64,000 nucleotides of DNA from Terriglobales bacterium (GTDB lineage Bacteria > Acidobacteriota > Terriglobia > Terriglobales > Acidobacteriaceae): positions 62,001 through 126,000 of the forward strand of contig DATMXP010000007.1 of the NCBI GenBank assembly GCA_035561515.1, written 5' to 3'. The notes below the pieces were generated by a model that saw only the letters and a program-made list of their open reading frames with translations, had not been told where the DNA came from and did no database searches. Positions 1 through 8,173 of this stretch are shown one piece after another. Within the stretch, counting starts at the first letter, position 1. Every line of letters begins with the position of its first letter. Both the position numbers and the translations under genes were made by a program.

Positions 1-90
1 GTCCTCCAGCGGCTCTCGCCTGACGGTCACGTAGCCGCACTCCCGATCCGATTCGACAAGATCGGCGAGCACATCATCCAGAGCGCTCAC
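1..90 (-). CDS. hypothetical protein, 5' part only
   Basis: An open frame runs leftward off the window edge from a GTG at 90. A strong AAAGGAGG ribosome binding site lies just upstream of that GTG, which decides the start. The 30 visible codons (beginning MSALDDVLADLVESD) are acidic and give no recognisable domain. It follows the 101-residue gene at 153-458 on the same strand and probably shares its transcript. Confidence 0.5.
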   Translation of the reverse strand, partial: MSALDDVLADLVESDRECGYVTVRREPLED

Positions 91-152
91 ACGTCCTCCT
101 TTGTTCACTGTCTTGTTGTCTTGGAAATAGGTGCGGCAGAGTCCGCCACTGG

Positions 153-458
153 CTAAAGCGGCTGATCGAGTTCGAAATTGAAGTAGAACCGGGGATGATG
201 CTGAAACTCGAGGCTCCCCACTGCTCCGTCGCTTCGCTGGCGCACCACCACGAACGGCGCGGCAAAACCGATCACCTCGAAGTCGCGCAGCAAATCTTCC
301 GGAGTCCAGACCTGGCCGTGTCGGGCCTCTAATTTAGAGCGGGAAACCGGATTCCGGTTCAGCTCGCTTGCGCGTTCGCGGCGTGCCATCTCCAGCTCTT
401 CGCGGCTGAGGCGCACTCTGGTTTCGCACGTTCGTGATTCATACTGACGGGCAGCCAT
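153..458 (-). CDS. small hypothetical protein of the conjugative element
   Basis: This encodes 101 residues starting at an ATG with GAGG a few bases upstream. The N-terminal half is charged and helical (RLSREELEMARRERASELNR). The C-terminal half looks like a small beta domain (APFVVVRQRSDGAVGSLEF). I do not recognise the family. It lies in the leftward cluster of element genes between an unknown gene and the gene pair at 563-1432. The good start signal and conserved-looking sequence argue that it is real. Confidence 0.55.
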   Translation of the reverse strand: MAARQYESRTCETRVRLSREELEMARRERASELNRNPVSRSKLEARHGQVWTPEDLLRDFEVIGFAAPFVVVRQRSDGAVGSLEFQHHPRFYFNFELDQPL

Positions 459-562
459 ATGGAGTTCCTCGGTGAATTAGGAGATTTCGAGAGCGCTTCT
501 GAGCGTCAGTTCGCGCTGGCAGCGCCGCTTCCAGACGTCTTTTGGTGTGCGACAATGGGGGA

Positions 563-793
563 ATGAAGTTAGAGGTGGAATGCCATTCTGGGCGGAAAGC
601 GAACGAACGGCCGGTTCGCTTCCGGCTGGACGGGCGCGAGTATCTGATAGAAGAGGTGCTGGATCAGTGGTACGGGCCGGGGGACGAATTCTTTAAGGTC
701 CGTGCCGATGATGGCAACCTTTATATATTGCGTCATGAATCGTCGCCGGTGGAGGGTGGCTGGCACTTGGTCTCATTCCGGCAACCGTCCTGA
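563..793 (+). CDS. small hypothetical protein
   Basis: The frame opens at a TTG at 542, but the internal ATG at 563 (MKLEVECHSG) is the more likely start, giving 76 residues. The protein reads as a compact beta-rich domain (RPVRFRLDGREYLIEEVLDQ, then WYGPGDEFFKVRADDG and NLYILRHES). Small proteins of this kind occur in Acidobacteria, but I know no function. It is one of few plus-strand genes in the left part, and its last 21 bases overlap the 3' end of the convergent gene at 773-1432. Confidence 0.6.
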   Translation: MKLEVECHSGRKANERPVRFRLDGREYLIEEVLDQWYGPGDEFFKVRADDGNLYILRHESSPVEGGWHLVSFRQPS

Positions 794-1432
794 GTCGCAG
801 GCGACGCTTTTAACAAGAGAGACGTCGGGCCACTCGATCGCGCCGTTCGATTCCGGGAACCTCAGCTTCTTGGTGCGCAGCCCTCGGCGCAGCAGCGCCA
901 GCAATTCTTTCCGTGTTGCCCTCACCGCCACGCCGGCATAGCCGAAGCTTGGCAACTCCTGAATGCGCTGCTGCTGATGCAATTGCGCGATTACCCAGGG
1001 TCCCCACTCCGGCGTGGCGGGCAGTCCGTAGTTCCGTACCACCGAAGACCAGATGAATCGACTGTCGTCGCTGATCAGGATTAGTGGTCCATTCGAGGTA
1101 GTGTCGGCGATTTCCTGCGAGCAAGCCACAAGGTGTCGCAGCGGGCGCTTGCGTCCGGCAAGCGTGATGGAACCGTGAAAACAGAGCGGCTTTTGTCCCA
1201 GTGAGACCATGCGCTCGAAGCCGGACGGATCGATAGCCGTAAAGGAATCACCGTTGGCGAAGGCTGCGCTCAGTGCTCCAAGCTCCACGTCTCCGCCAAT
1301 CACCGAGACCAGGTGCGCCTTGCCGCGTTCTTCTCCTACGAAGGCATCCAAAAGAACGCGAATGTTGGTGGCCGTCTTTTCCGTCCGCCGCACATAGGCG
1401 AGTTTGCCCAATCGCAGATAGGCATTCTTCAT
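773..1432 (-). CDS. hypothetical protein
   Basis: This encodes 219 residues from an ATG preceded by GAGG. The sequence has a regular alpha/beta pattern (AHLVSVIGGDVELGALSAAF, then FTAIDPSGFERMVSLG, then GPLILISDDSRFIWSSVV). The C-terminal part is basic. I do not recognise the family. It is downstream of the methyltransferase gene, with a 165-base gap that contains a run of nine G on the plus strand. Its position in the DNA-processing end of the element suggests an accessory role in replication or transfer, but that is inference only. Confidence 0.6.
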   Translation of the reverse strand: MKNAYLRLGKLAYVRRTEKTATNIRVLLDAFVGEERGKAHLVSVIGGDVELGALSAAFANGDSFTAIDPSGFERMVSLGQKPLCFHGSITLAGRKRPLRHLVACSQEIADTTSNGPLILISDDSRFIWSSVVRNYGLPATPEWGPWVIAQLHQQQRIQELPSFGYAGVAVRATRKELLALLRRGLRTKKLRFPESNGAIEWPDVSLVKSVACDSGRLPE

Positions 1433-1597
1433 TGCCAGCCTCGCTCAAATAGATGGAGAGTTACATCAATCAGGAAGGTACTAATTTGGACGCAGAGTCC
1501 TGCTAATGATCAGTGGGGGGGGGCCCCGCACTGCGTAAAGGCGCGAGCAGGGAACTCAGCTCTTACTTCTCTGAGTTCACGCTCTTCGGATGGTGTT

Positions 1598-2623
1598 TCA
1601 CCGCTTGGTCTCCTTCAGCTCGATAATCCGCCCATCTTCGTACGCGACCATCAGTTCGTGACTAAACCGTTCCCGCTTTCGAATGATGGTTTCGCTCTCC
1701 TCATCTCCTTGTTCATTGAACTCATCCACGTACTTCACCGAGCGCCAGTGGGCGATGTGCCGCGATTCGCCCTCGCCGAAGATGCCGTTCAGCATGCCGC
1801 TACAAGCCAGCAGTCCGACGTGTCCTTGGTGCAGGGGCGTAACCGGTCGTCCACTCATCTTCTGGTGTTTCGGAACCAAGATGCCGCGAGCCTTTTGCAT
1901 CGCGAGCGAGTTCTCGATCGCATCTTCGATGGCATCGAGCGGCAGACCCGTGTAACGGATCGATACCGGGCGGGATGGAGGAATTGGATAGCGCACTTTG
2001 GTTTCTTGGTTGAGAACAGCAATCTCGTTCGGACGCATTCCGGTACGGATGAGCAGTTCTGCGCCCTTCGGTTCACCGCGTGCGTGTGCCTTCATGCGTT
2101 GTCCGCAGATCACGACCTGATGGTAGCGGACGCATTCCGGGTGTTGGAGCTGCCAGACAGTGATGCGGTCAAACTGGCTGGCCAGCAAGCGAGCGCATGG
2201 AGCCAGCGCTGTGCTCGGAACTACGAATATCAGTACGCCGTCCGTCTCCACCCAGCGATAGCAATGTTCCAGGAATCCCAACTCCATGCGCTGATTGCTG
2301 TGTGCACCCAGCTCACAGTCGTAAGGCGGATTCAAGTATAGAAGTGAGCACGACTCGGCGGTCACGCGGCATTCGAATACACTCCCGTGGATGGTGGCAA
2401 TCCCGCGCGCGGCGCACGACGCTGCCCGGTCGGCATCCAGTTCAATGGCAGCGAGCGCGGCATCGCTGTCCATCGTGATGTCCACCAGGGCGGCGCCGTC
2501 GCCGGCGCATGGGTCGAGGGCGGAATACGCCGCAGAAGGAATCAGCAGCGTCCTTATGTTTTGCCTCTCTTCAGGTGGCAGCGGGTAATACCCCAGTTTG
2601 AGTCTGGAAAACGGGCGGGCCAT
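1598..2623 (-). CDS. DUF6094-type class I SAM-dependent DNA methyltransferase
   Basis: The 341-residue protein has a SAM-binding motif I (DPCAGDG, residues 37-43), an acidic motif II (ELDADRAASC) and the amino-methyltransferase catalytic motif NPPY (98-101). These are the hallmarks of adenine or cytosine N-methyltransferases. The C-terminal 200 residues, including PLHQGHVGLLACSG, match what I know of DUF6094 proteins on conjugative elements. No restriction endonuclease gene is adjacent, so it is probably a solitary methylase that protects or marks element DNA. The start ATG has a GGAG 9 bases upstream. Confidence 0.75.
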   Translation of the reverse strand: MARPFSRLKLGYYPLPPEERQNIRTLLIPSAAYSALDPCAGDGAALVDITMDSDAALAAIELDADRAASCAARGIATIHGSVFECRVTAESCSLLYLNPPYDCELGAHSNQRMELGFLEHCYRWVETDGVLIFVVPSTALAPCARLLASQFDRITVWQLQHPECVRYHQVVICGQRMKAHARGEPKGAELLIRTGMRPNEIAVLNQETKVRYPIPPSRPVSIRYTGLPLDAIEDAIENSLAMQKARGILVPKHQKMSGRPVTPLHQGHVGLLACSGMLNGIFGEGESRHIAHWRSVKYVDEFNEQGDEESETIIRKRERFSHELMVAYEDGRIIELKETKR

Positions 2624-2887
2624 CGCTTGTGACTCCAGGAAGACTTACCATGAGTTCAATGAACCAAATTGAGGTTGGTTTGGAGCTGGACACAGACTCC
2701 TCGCTGGCGGACTTCTGCAGACACGGACACCGCGGAGAATTTCCGGAAGATGAGCGTCGAAGCTGAAACCAAAGGATTTTCGAAGAAGGGTAGGAGAGGA
2801 GAGAATGGGGAACTACTCGAAACAGAGTTATCTACGCCCTTTGAACCGTTCGGCGCCGGAGACTTGCCTGAAGTTGTTGCGGGGCGT

Positions 2888-3874
2888 CTATCGGGCATCG
2901 TAATTGGGGCCAGCGAGTTCTTCCAAACCCAGGACAACTGCTTGTAGCGTCCTCATATCCGTGATCTTGCTCGGTGCCGGCGCTTGCAGCTTTGCCAGCA
3001 GAGCAGTCACTTTCTCCGGCGGCAGGCGTTTGCTGACGGCCTGGAGCCTGCAGAAGCCGCGGGTGGCCGATTCCAGAATGCTGAGCACACGATGCTTCAC
3101 CGCTATGTCACCAATGAGCCGGGGCTGACTGGCGCGCCCATACTGGCGTAGTACATTGCGGTAGAAGCCCGGACCCACAACCGCTTCGAGCTTTGCAATC
3201 CTTCGGTCTACTTCTTCGCCGTCTGTGGTTCCGCCGCGACCATTGCCGTTTTCAGAGCCGTTGCTGGCGCTGCCGTGGCCGTACCCAGCGGCACCGCCGA
3301 TCCCATTCCCGTTACCATTGCTACCCGGCGGGCGCATGCCTTTTGCCCAGTTCTCGGGCACTGCCCAGAGCGGCAGCCGCGGCATCTGCTTTGGTTGGCG
3401 ATGTTCGTCCAAGTCGACCCATCGCGGCTGAAAGTAGTAGAAGTACCGACCTAGGCCGAAGCAACTGCAGGCGCGCTTGAACGCCTGCGCGTCGGCTGCG
3501 GTCATTCCATGGTCGTCGTCGGCCCAGTCTTCACCGGTCCCCGAGTGCTCGCCGAGACCAATGATGGCGACGGTGCAGGTGACCAGGACCTTGCCGCTGA
3601 TGATGGACTCGCCCTTCTTGATCCGAGTGAGATTATGCATGGTTTCAATCTGGTACTTCCGGGTCCATCCATGAGGCGTCAACAACGCGTTAAGCCGGTC
3701 GGTGTAGGCACGGGGATCGGCATAAGGCACGATCTGCCCGCGCCGCTTATCGTTGGAGGTATTGGTGATGCGCCACTGAACCTGGTGCCCAGGAAAGGGA
3801 ATTTCCAGTTCGGCGAGAAGCCTGGTCACGTCCGTCTCCGCAAGAGGACTATCGTAAGGATGATCGTTTGGCAC
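2888..3874 (-). CDS. Rad52/Rad22-type single-strand annealing protein
   Basis: The N-terminal half carries the Rad52 fold signature: a loop DPRAYTDRLNALLTPHGWTR followed by the conserved helix SGTGEDWADDDHGMTAADA and QAFKRACSCFGLGRYFY. Members anneal complementary ssDNA, often for phages and conjugative elements. A long Gly/Asn/Ser linker, probably disordered, separates it from a C-terminal helical domain. I prefer the GTG at 3874 (MPNDHPYDS) because an AAGGAG lies 7 bases upstream; an upstream GTG at 3892 would add six residues. Together with the primase at 6391-7365 and the methylase it forms a DNA-processing module. Confidence 0.78.
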   Translation of the reverse strand: MPNDHPYDSPLAETDVTRLLAELEIPFPGHQVQWRITNTSNDKRRGQIVPYADPRAYTDRLNALLTPHGWTRKYQIETMHNLTRIKKGESIISGKVLVTCTVAIIGLGEHSGTGEDWADDDHGMTAADAQAFKRACSCFGLGRYFYYFQPRWVDLDEHRQPKQMPRLPLWAVPENWAKGMRPPGSNGNGNGIGGAAGYGHGSASNGSENGNGRGGTTDGEEVDRRIAKLEAVVGPGFYRNVLRQYGRASQPRLIGDIAVKHRVLSILESATRGFCRLQAVSKRLPPEKVTALLAKLQAPAPSKITDMRTLQAVVLGLEELAGPNYDAR

Positions 3875-3991
3875 GAGGATGCTCCTTCGCACGGTGACGT
3901 GCGGTTTCGCGTCGTTATCGCGTTGGAGGGAAGATAGGCTTGACTGGTGTGAAGCTGGTCTAAACTCTGCGAGAAGGATTTCTTGTTGCCG

Positions 3992-4564
3992 TCAGAAGCT
4001 CCTCAACAGAAATGTTCTTGCGCTCCCCAGCACCTTCTCCCGCGCCGGGTCTGGCAGCATGCGAGCGATTTCCATGGCTCCGGTCATGGTTGAAAAGATG
4101 GCAAAGAAGGCCCGCTCTTTTTCTGCCGTTCCGCTGCCAGGCATGAACGGCAGCATCCGATTCTTGTAGTTCACCAGTTCCGGCAGAATCTGGGATTTAA
4201 ATGTCTTATCTGCCCGTGCTAGTTCAGGCCCAAGCGCCGGCAGGGGACACCCGCGTTCGGGATGGTCGCACATTTCCCGATGCAGATATGTTTTCACCAT
4301 TGCCTTCCATCCTTCGCCAGGGGGCGCCTGCTGAGCGGCACGAACCAGCGTAGCTATGATTTCCCGGAAAGCCTCACGTAACGATTCCAATAACAACTCA
4401 TCTTTGCTTTCGAAGTGCTTGTAAAAGCCTCCATGAGTGAGACCGGTGTTCCGCATAACCGTGGCCACCGCCGCCCCCTTCAGGCCTTGGGCGCGGACAC
4501 GTCGCGAGGCGTCCTGAATGATTTTCCGGTGAGTTTCGACCTTATGTTCCGGCCGGTAGCGCAT
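3992..4564 (-). CDS. TetR/AcrR family transcriptional repressor
   Basis: The 190-residue protein has a typical N-terminal TetR helix-turn-helix (AAVATVMRNTGLTHGGFYKH followed by FESKDELLLESL). The C-terminal ligand domain contains CDHPERGCPLPALGPELARA, typical of the subgroup that controls small efflux or stress genes. It is divergent from the membrane-protein gene at 4745-5254. The 180-base intergenic region holds an inverted repeat and an extra half-site, so autorepression and control of the neighbour are likely. Confidence 0.88.
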   Translation of the reverse strand: MRYRPEHKVETHRKIIQDASRRVRAQGLKGAAVATVMRNTGLTHGGFYKHFESKDELLLESLREAFREIIATLVRAAQQAPPGEGWKAMVKTYLHREMCDHPERGCPLPALGPELARADKTFKSQILPELVNYKNRMLPFMPGSGTAEKERAFFAIFSTMTGAMEIARMLPDPAREKVLGSARTFLLRSF

Positions 4565-4572
4565 AACTCATT

Positions 4573-4704
4573 ATAGGATGCTGACGATCATCTCCCGATC
4601 ATCATGTGTCTTTGGCTTCCGCGTGGGAGACCCGCGCGGACACACCTGGTTTACCCATAGCGCCTATAAAAACTGAATCCATAGGATGATACACATAATC
4701 CTAT
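4573..4704. promoter_or_regulatory. candidate TetR operator region (ATAGGAT repeats)
   Basis: The interval between the divergent genes contains ATAGGAT at 4681-4687 and its exact reverse complement ATCCTAT at 4698-4704, with a 10-base spacer. A third copy, ATAGGAT at 4573-4579, lies directly upstream of the tetR start. The arrangement is what a TetR dimer site would look like, with one site in front of each gene. Confidence 0.55.
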
Positions 4705-4744
4705 CTCAAGTACGAGCCGTAGGTCGGCTCTAGGAGATAAGGTT

Positions 4745-5254
4745 ATGTTGTCCCAACTCTATTTCTTCGCAAGCGTCGCATTCAGCTTCCTCGCGTGGGG
4801 AGTCGTCACCGCCCGGTGGATTTGGCCGCGGCTCCGCAGCCTCGATCGAAGCGAAGCGTTGCGTCCTCTATTGATGCTTCACAGTTTTCGGTTCTTTGGG
4901 TTGGTGTTCCTCGTGCCCGGGGTCGTCTCGGCCGATCTGCCCGCTTCCTTTGCTCATCCCGCTGCCTATGGAGATCTGGTAGCCGCGATACTGGCTTTCG
5001 TGGCGCTGCTGACCCTGTCCACCGGGGCCGGTTCGGCTGTTGCCTGGATCTTCAATCTCTGGGGTGCAGCCGATCTCCTGAACGCTTTTTACCAGGGTAA
5101 TCACGCCGCGCTGCAGCCGGGGCAACTGGGAGCCGCGTACGTTATTCCGACTCTCATTGTGCCGCTGCTACTGATCACGCATGCACTCGCCTTCCGGATT
5201 CTTCTGCAACCTCAGCACCAATCCGCAACCCTGGAGAGGAGGCATTTCGCCTAG
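4745..5254 (+). CDS. hypothetical four-helix membrane protein
   Basis: This encodes 169 residues with about four hydrophobic segments (LYFFASVAFSFLAWGVVTA, then FFGLVFLVPGVVSA, then LVAAILAFVALLTL, then PTLIVPLLLITHALAF). There is an AGGAGA-like Shine-Dalgarno before the ATG. It is an inner-membrane protein of unknown function. The divergent TetR gene and shared intergenic repeats suggest it is the regulated target. The family is often seen next to TetR genes, but I know no characterised member. Confidence 0.7.
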   Translation: MLSQLYFFASVAFSFLAWGVVTARWIWPRLRSLDRSEALRPLLMLHSFRFFGLVFLVPGVVSADLPASFAHPAAYGDLVAAILAFVALLTLSTGAGSAVAWIFNLWGAADLLNAFYQGNHAALQPGQLGAAYVIPTLIVPLLLITHALAFRILLQPQHQSATLERRHFA

Positions 5255-5281
5255 CTCATTGCCAATGTTGGAGGCTCACCA

Positions 5282-5324
5282 GGAGACTCCCCGCACCCTC
5301 GTAAGTTCGGGGGCGGGGAACTCC
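5282..5324. terminator. imperfect hairpin between convergent genes
   Basis: GGAGACTCCCCGC (5282-5294) pairs with GCGGGGAACTCC (5313-5324) around an 18-base loop. It sits between the plus-strand membrane-protein gene and the convergent minus-strand gene at 5429, so it could stop transcription. No T-run follows, so the call is weak. Confidence 0.35.
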
Positions 5325-5428
5325 TCGAAGTTGTCACAGACCGTGTAGCGGGAGTGATCCCTTCCCGCAACTCCACGGATGTCGTGTCTGGCGGAATCCA
5401 TTGCGCCCTCAGCCGAGTTGCTGGCACA

Positions 5429-5686
5429 TCACCTTACCCGAATCGTCCGCGTACGGCTGACCGTTGCTGCTTCGCCGCTATGGGAACCATCGCTTTCCTC
5501 CTGCCGGTTTCTGAACACGGCGGTCCGCATCACCAGTCGATGAAAGACATAGATCAGTAGCGGAGTGCCGGTTGCCGCAGCCATGAAGGCTCCTCCTGGA
5601 TTCAGCCGCAGTCCTCCGCCGAGGACGATCAACAGAAACAGGAACAGACAGAACACTAAGGCTGAGTTCTTGACTCTTGTCCGCAT
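5429..5686 (-). CDS. small membrane protein
   Basis: This encodes 85 residues with two hydrophobic segments (ALVFCLFLFLLIVLGGGLRL and GAFMAAATGTPLLIYVFHRL) followed by a charged tail. An AAGGAG lies 11 bases before the ATG. The gene starts 15 bases after the stop of the 5702-6466 gene, so the two are probably co-transcribed. The layout resembles small membrane components of conjugative elements, but I cannot assign a role. Confidence 0.5.
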   Translation of the reverse strand: MRTRVKNSALVFCLFLFLLIVLGGGLRLNPGGAFMAAATGTPLLIYVFHRLVMRTAVFRNRQEESDGSHSGEAATVSRTRTIRVR

Positions 5687-5701
5687 GACGCCTGATTCTC
5701 C

Positions 5702-6466
5702 TTACGCACTATCCGGCCCGGGGATGACACTAACCGCGACTGATTTAGGCGCATTATGTTCGACCGTTTGCGTTGTGGCTGACCGCAGATAGTGACAATG
5801 AAAGCATCGCGTGCAGTTCACTGCCTGTGTGATGGCCCGCACCGCACCGCGAAAACGCTTCGGGATTCCGATCGGATCTCCCGCCATCGTGTAGAAAACC
5901 GGCAATACCGAACCGGCTCGGCCCTTCTCCGGCCCGGTCAGTTCCAGTTCCAGCCGGCCATGGATTCCTCGAAACAGGGCCCTGCTTTCCAGGGCCGGCG
6001 CGTTACTGCCGAGTGCGAATTGCGGCCGGTGCCGGGTAATCAGCAACTCGTAGGTCCTCGCCTTACGTAGCATTTCGATTCGCACGAGGCTCGGGGCCAG
6101 GACTACGGAATGCAGTCCATTGGGAGCGATCGACTCCACCGGGTGAAGATATTCCAGCGGCCGCCCGTCTTCGCGGGCAAACGTCACGTAGTGACCCACA
6201 TCGCCTACGGCGCCACCTGATTCCAGTCCTCGAATTACGTATCGTCTGGTCAAGTGCTGGTGTTCCACCCGAACCAACGGCTGCGCGAAGATGCCGCGCC
6301 GTCTGAGCGCCCCGAGAACGTATCTTGGCAGGGCGAGCCCGTGCGCGTCGAAACCCCTTGTCGATTTCATGAGCTGCCAACTCCCCTGAACTATGCGGAC
6401 CAACTCTCGCAAATCGGTTGGCCAAGTGCCGCACGGATCATCGCTTTTGTGCATCCTGCCCAGCAT
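5702..6466 (-). CDS. hypothetical protein downstream of the primase
   Basis: This encodes up to 254 residues. The first ATG at 6466 lies inside the end of the primase gene (76-base overlap); ATG at 6454 is an alternative. The N-terminus is helical (DLRELVRIVQGSWQLMKSTR) and the centre is a beta-rich domain (PLVRVEHQHLTRRYVIRGLE). A paired CTRCFHCHY near the C-terminus could bind metal. I do not recognise the family. The overlap with the primase suggests translational coupling and a shared role in DNA processing. Confidence 0.6.
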   Translation of the reverse strand: MLGRMHKSDDPCGTWPTDLRELVRIVQGSWQLMKSTRGFDAHGLALPRYVLGALRRRGIFAQPLVRVEHQHLTRRYVIRGLESGGAVGDVGHYVTFAREDGRPLEYLHPVESIAPNGLHSVVLAPSLVRIEMLRKARTYELLITRHRPQFALGSNAPALESRALFRGIHGRLELELTGPEKGRAGSVLPVFYTMAGDPIGIPKRFRGAVRAITQAVNCTRCFHCHYLRSATTQTVEHNAPKSVAVSVIPGPDSA

Positions 6467-7365
6467 TTGTAATACCGCGGGTCCTGCACCAGGATTGCGA
6501 GATTATCGCCGCTGCGGTCATGTCCGGATTCGGCGCAGGACGGACAGCGAGCCACATAGTTTCTGCCGATCTTGCGGATTGCGGTGACGTGCTCAAGAAT
6601 TCGAAACTCCCGGCGAGCAGACGACGAAATACGGAAGTGAAGCTTTGCCGGGACCAATTTTTCCAAATGCGCCACCTGCGATATTTGTTCACCGGCAGTA
6701 AAAGTCTGCAGTTCGGCGTCGGTCACCTTCCGCAGTGTCTTCAGGTACTCCAGCTGGGCTTCGAGTGTGTAATCAGCGCCGTAGAACCAGAACCGCCGCT
6801 TAGCCCCACGGTGGATTCCGAGAGGCCCGCGAATGGCGTTCCCGAACCCTCCCTCGCCGATGGCATCCTGCTTGGGAAACACCTCAATTCCTTCCGCTAA
6901 CCCTGAGCCTTTCACCGGTAGGCCGAGTCGGCGAGCCAGACCGTGCACGTAGATACGGCAATCTCGTGCCAGCAGTGGCGTGGCAAAGAAGATCCACAGA
7001 TGACCACCGCGTTTGCTCATTTCCAACGCTGGTTCGACGTTATCCTGCTTGAGGTGATATTGGAGCTTCAACAGATCTTCCATGGCGTTTTTGTAGTCGG
7101 CGTCGATCGCCACCCACTTGCAACGCTGATTCGAAGGATTGATGGCGTACAAACCGACAGTGACCTCGCCCTCCAGATGTCGGCGGATGGTGGAATCGTC
7201 GAGCGATAGAAGACGGTCGGTCGCTTTGTTCTTCGGTTGAAAGTAACCATGCCGCCCGCTTTCCGGATGCGGGCGCATTGACTGCAAAGTGTAAGCTCGT
7301 CGGTTCACGAACAAGTGCCAGTACGCTCTGACGATTTCTCGGCTGGCCCTCACCGTACACTGCAT
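6391..7365 (-). CDS. archaeo-eukaryotic primase (TOTE-type) with C-terminal zinc finger
   Basis: The protein has an AEP primase domain like that of TOTE conflict-system and mobile-element primases. It shows the substrate loop HPESGRHGYFQPKN, the catalytic DxD in VAIDAD (residues 88 and 90) and the motif SKRGGHLWIFF. The C-terminal part is a CHC2-like zinc finger with CPSC and CWAGC clusters, as in replicative primases. It probably makes primers or extends strands on element DNA after transfer. I take the ATG at 7365 (MQCTVRASRE) because GGAGG precedes it; the open frame extends to 7440. Confidence 0.8.
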   Translation of the reverse strand: MQCTVRASREIVRAYWHLFVNRRAYTLQSMRPHPESGRHGYFQPKNKATDRLLSLDDSTIRRHLEGEVTVGLYAINPSNQRCKWVAIDADYKNAMEDLLKLQYHLKQDNVEPALEMSKRGGHLWIFFATPLLARDCRIYVHGLARRLGLPVKGSGLAEGIEVFPKQDAIGEGGFGNAIRGPLGIHRGAKRRFWFYGADYTLEAQLEYLKTLRKVTDAELQTFTAGEQISQVAHLEKLVPAKLHFRISSSARREFRILEHVTAIRKIGRNYVARCPSCAESGHDRSGDNLAILVQDPRYYKCWAGCTKAMIRAALGQPICESWSA

Positions 7366-7452
7366 CCGTTGTTCACCTCCTTCGCGCCGCAGCAGCCAGA
7401 CGTGGTCCAGCCACGGACTGATGCTGGTTGATAACCCCAAACACGAATACCG

Positions 7453-7830
7453 TCAAACGCGTGCTTCAGGCGATTTGCCCACCTCGACTGTCCACTGCAA
7501 TCCTGCGCGCCAGAGTCCGGGATGCTCAACCAGCGCGAGGAAACCGCATTCCTGGAGCAGCCGTTCAAGTTGCGCGGCCGTGTAACCACCGAACTGTTCG
7601 TCCTCGAAGTCCACCATGTACCAGGCCCCTTTCCTTCGATCCAAGATGTAAACTGCACCCGAACCTGGATCTCCGGGTACCATCAGCAACACGAGCAGGG
7701 CTAGAGGAAATTCAATCCAGCAGACGACCTCCGGCTGTTCGCTTGCCTGCAAAAGTTGAGCGCTTGCAGTCCACAGATCGGCGTCAGCACCGAGTTCTAA
7801 AACTGGCGTGACGATCATTCGACCAAACAT
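7453..7830 (-). CDS. hypothetical protein, first gene of the primase operon
   Basis: This encodes 125 residues from an ATG with AAAGGAAA upstream. The sequence is alpha/beta (PEVVCWIEFPLALLVLLMVP, then GAVYILDRRKGAWYMVDFED, then GGYTAAQLERLLQECGF). I do not recognise the family. It lies 87 bases upstream of the primase start and is the first gene after a 343-base gap with a dyad at 7922-7940, so its promoter probably drives the operon down to the small genes near 5.4 kb. Confidence 0.6.
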   Translation of the reverse strand: MFGRMIVTPVLELGADADLWTASAQLLQASEQPEVVCWIEFPLALLVLLMVPGDPGSGAVYILDRRKGAWYMVDFEDEQFGGYTAAQLERLLQECGFLALVEHPGLWRAGLQWTVEVGKSPEARV

Positions 7831-8173
7831 TGGAGCTTTCCTTTCTGGGCAAGGGCCCGTGATTTAGCTAGCTGGCGCAAATTAAGTTGATCCTATGGAG
7901 GGGAAATCACCAGGGACAATCTCAACGTCAGCGACGTTGACGAAGTGGTTCGGCTTCGCCAAACTGCGCGGCGCGATCCGGGAGCGATAGCGAACGGCGA
8001 GCGAACTTTACTCAAGGGAATCCACGCACGAGTCCCAATCTAAGTTCGTCCCCCAATCCACTGCAGAGGCTTTGGTTTAGCGGAACATCGGAGGCGCGAA
8101 GTGTTGCTCGAAATAGCGCCTACTGGCGTAGGTAATGGGGAGGGCGGCTGGCCAATGTTCTATTCCGGTTCAG
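7831..8173. other. intergenic region upstream of the primase operon
   Basis: No convincing gene is present. The notable feature is the dyad at 7922-7940, listed separately. This region should hold the promoter for the leftward operon beginning at 7830. Confidence 0.5.
7922..7940. promoter_or_regulatory. candidate operator dyad
   Basis: TCAACGTC, a 3-base spacer and GACGTTGA form a perfect inverted repeat with 8-base arms. It lies 92 bases upstream of the start of the leftward primase operon, a plausible regulator site for DNA-processing genes of the element. Confidence 0.4.

Noticed and set aside
1515..1523. Run of nine G that might be a phase-variation tract
   Set aside because: It lies between genes, with no evidence that slippage would alter a frame or a promoter.
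1313..2341. 342-codon plus-strand frame
   Set aside because: Antisense to the methyltransferase gene, no recognisable domain, no Shine-Dalgarno.
2669..2947. Plus-strand frame between the methylase and Rad52-like genes
   Set aside because: Overlaps the end of the Rad52-like gene, no family resemblance; composition not protein-like.
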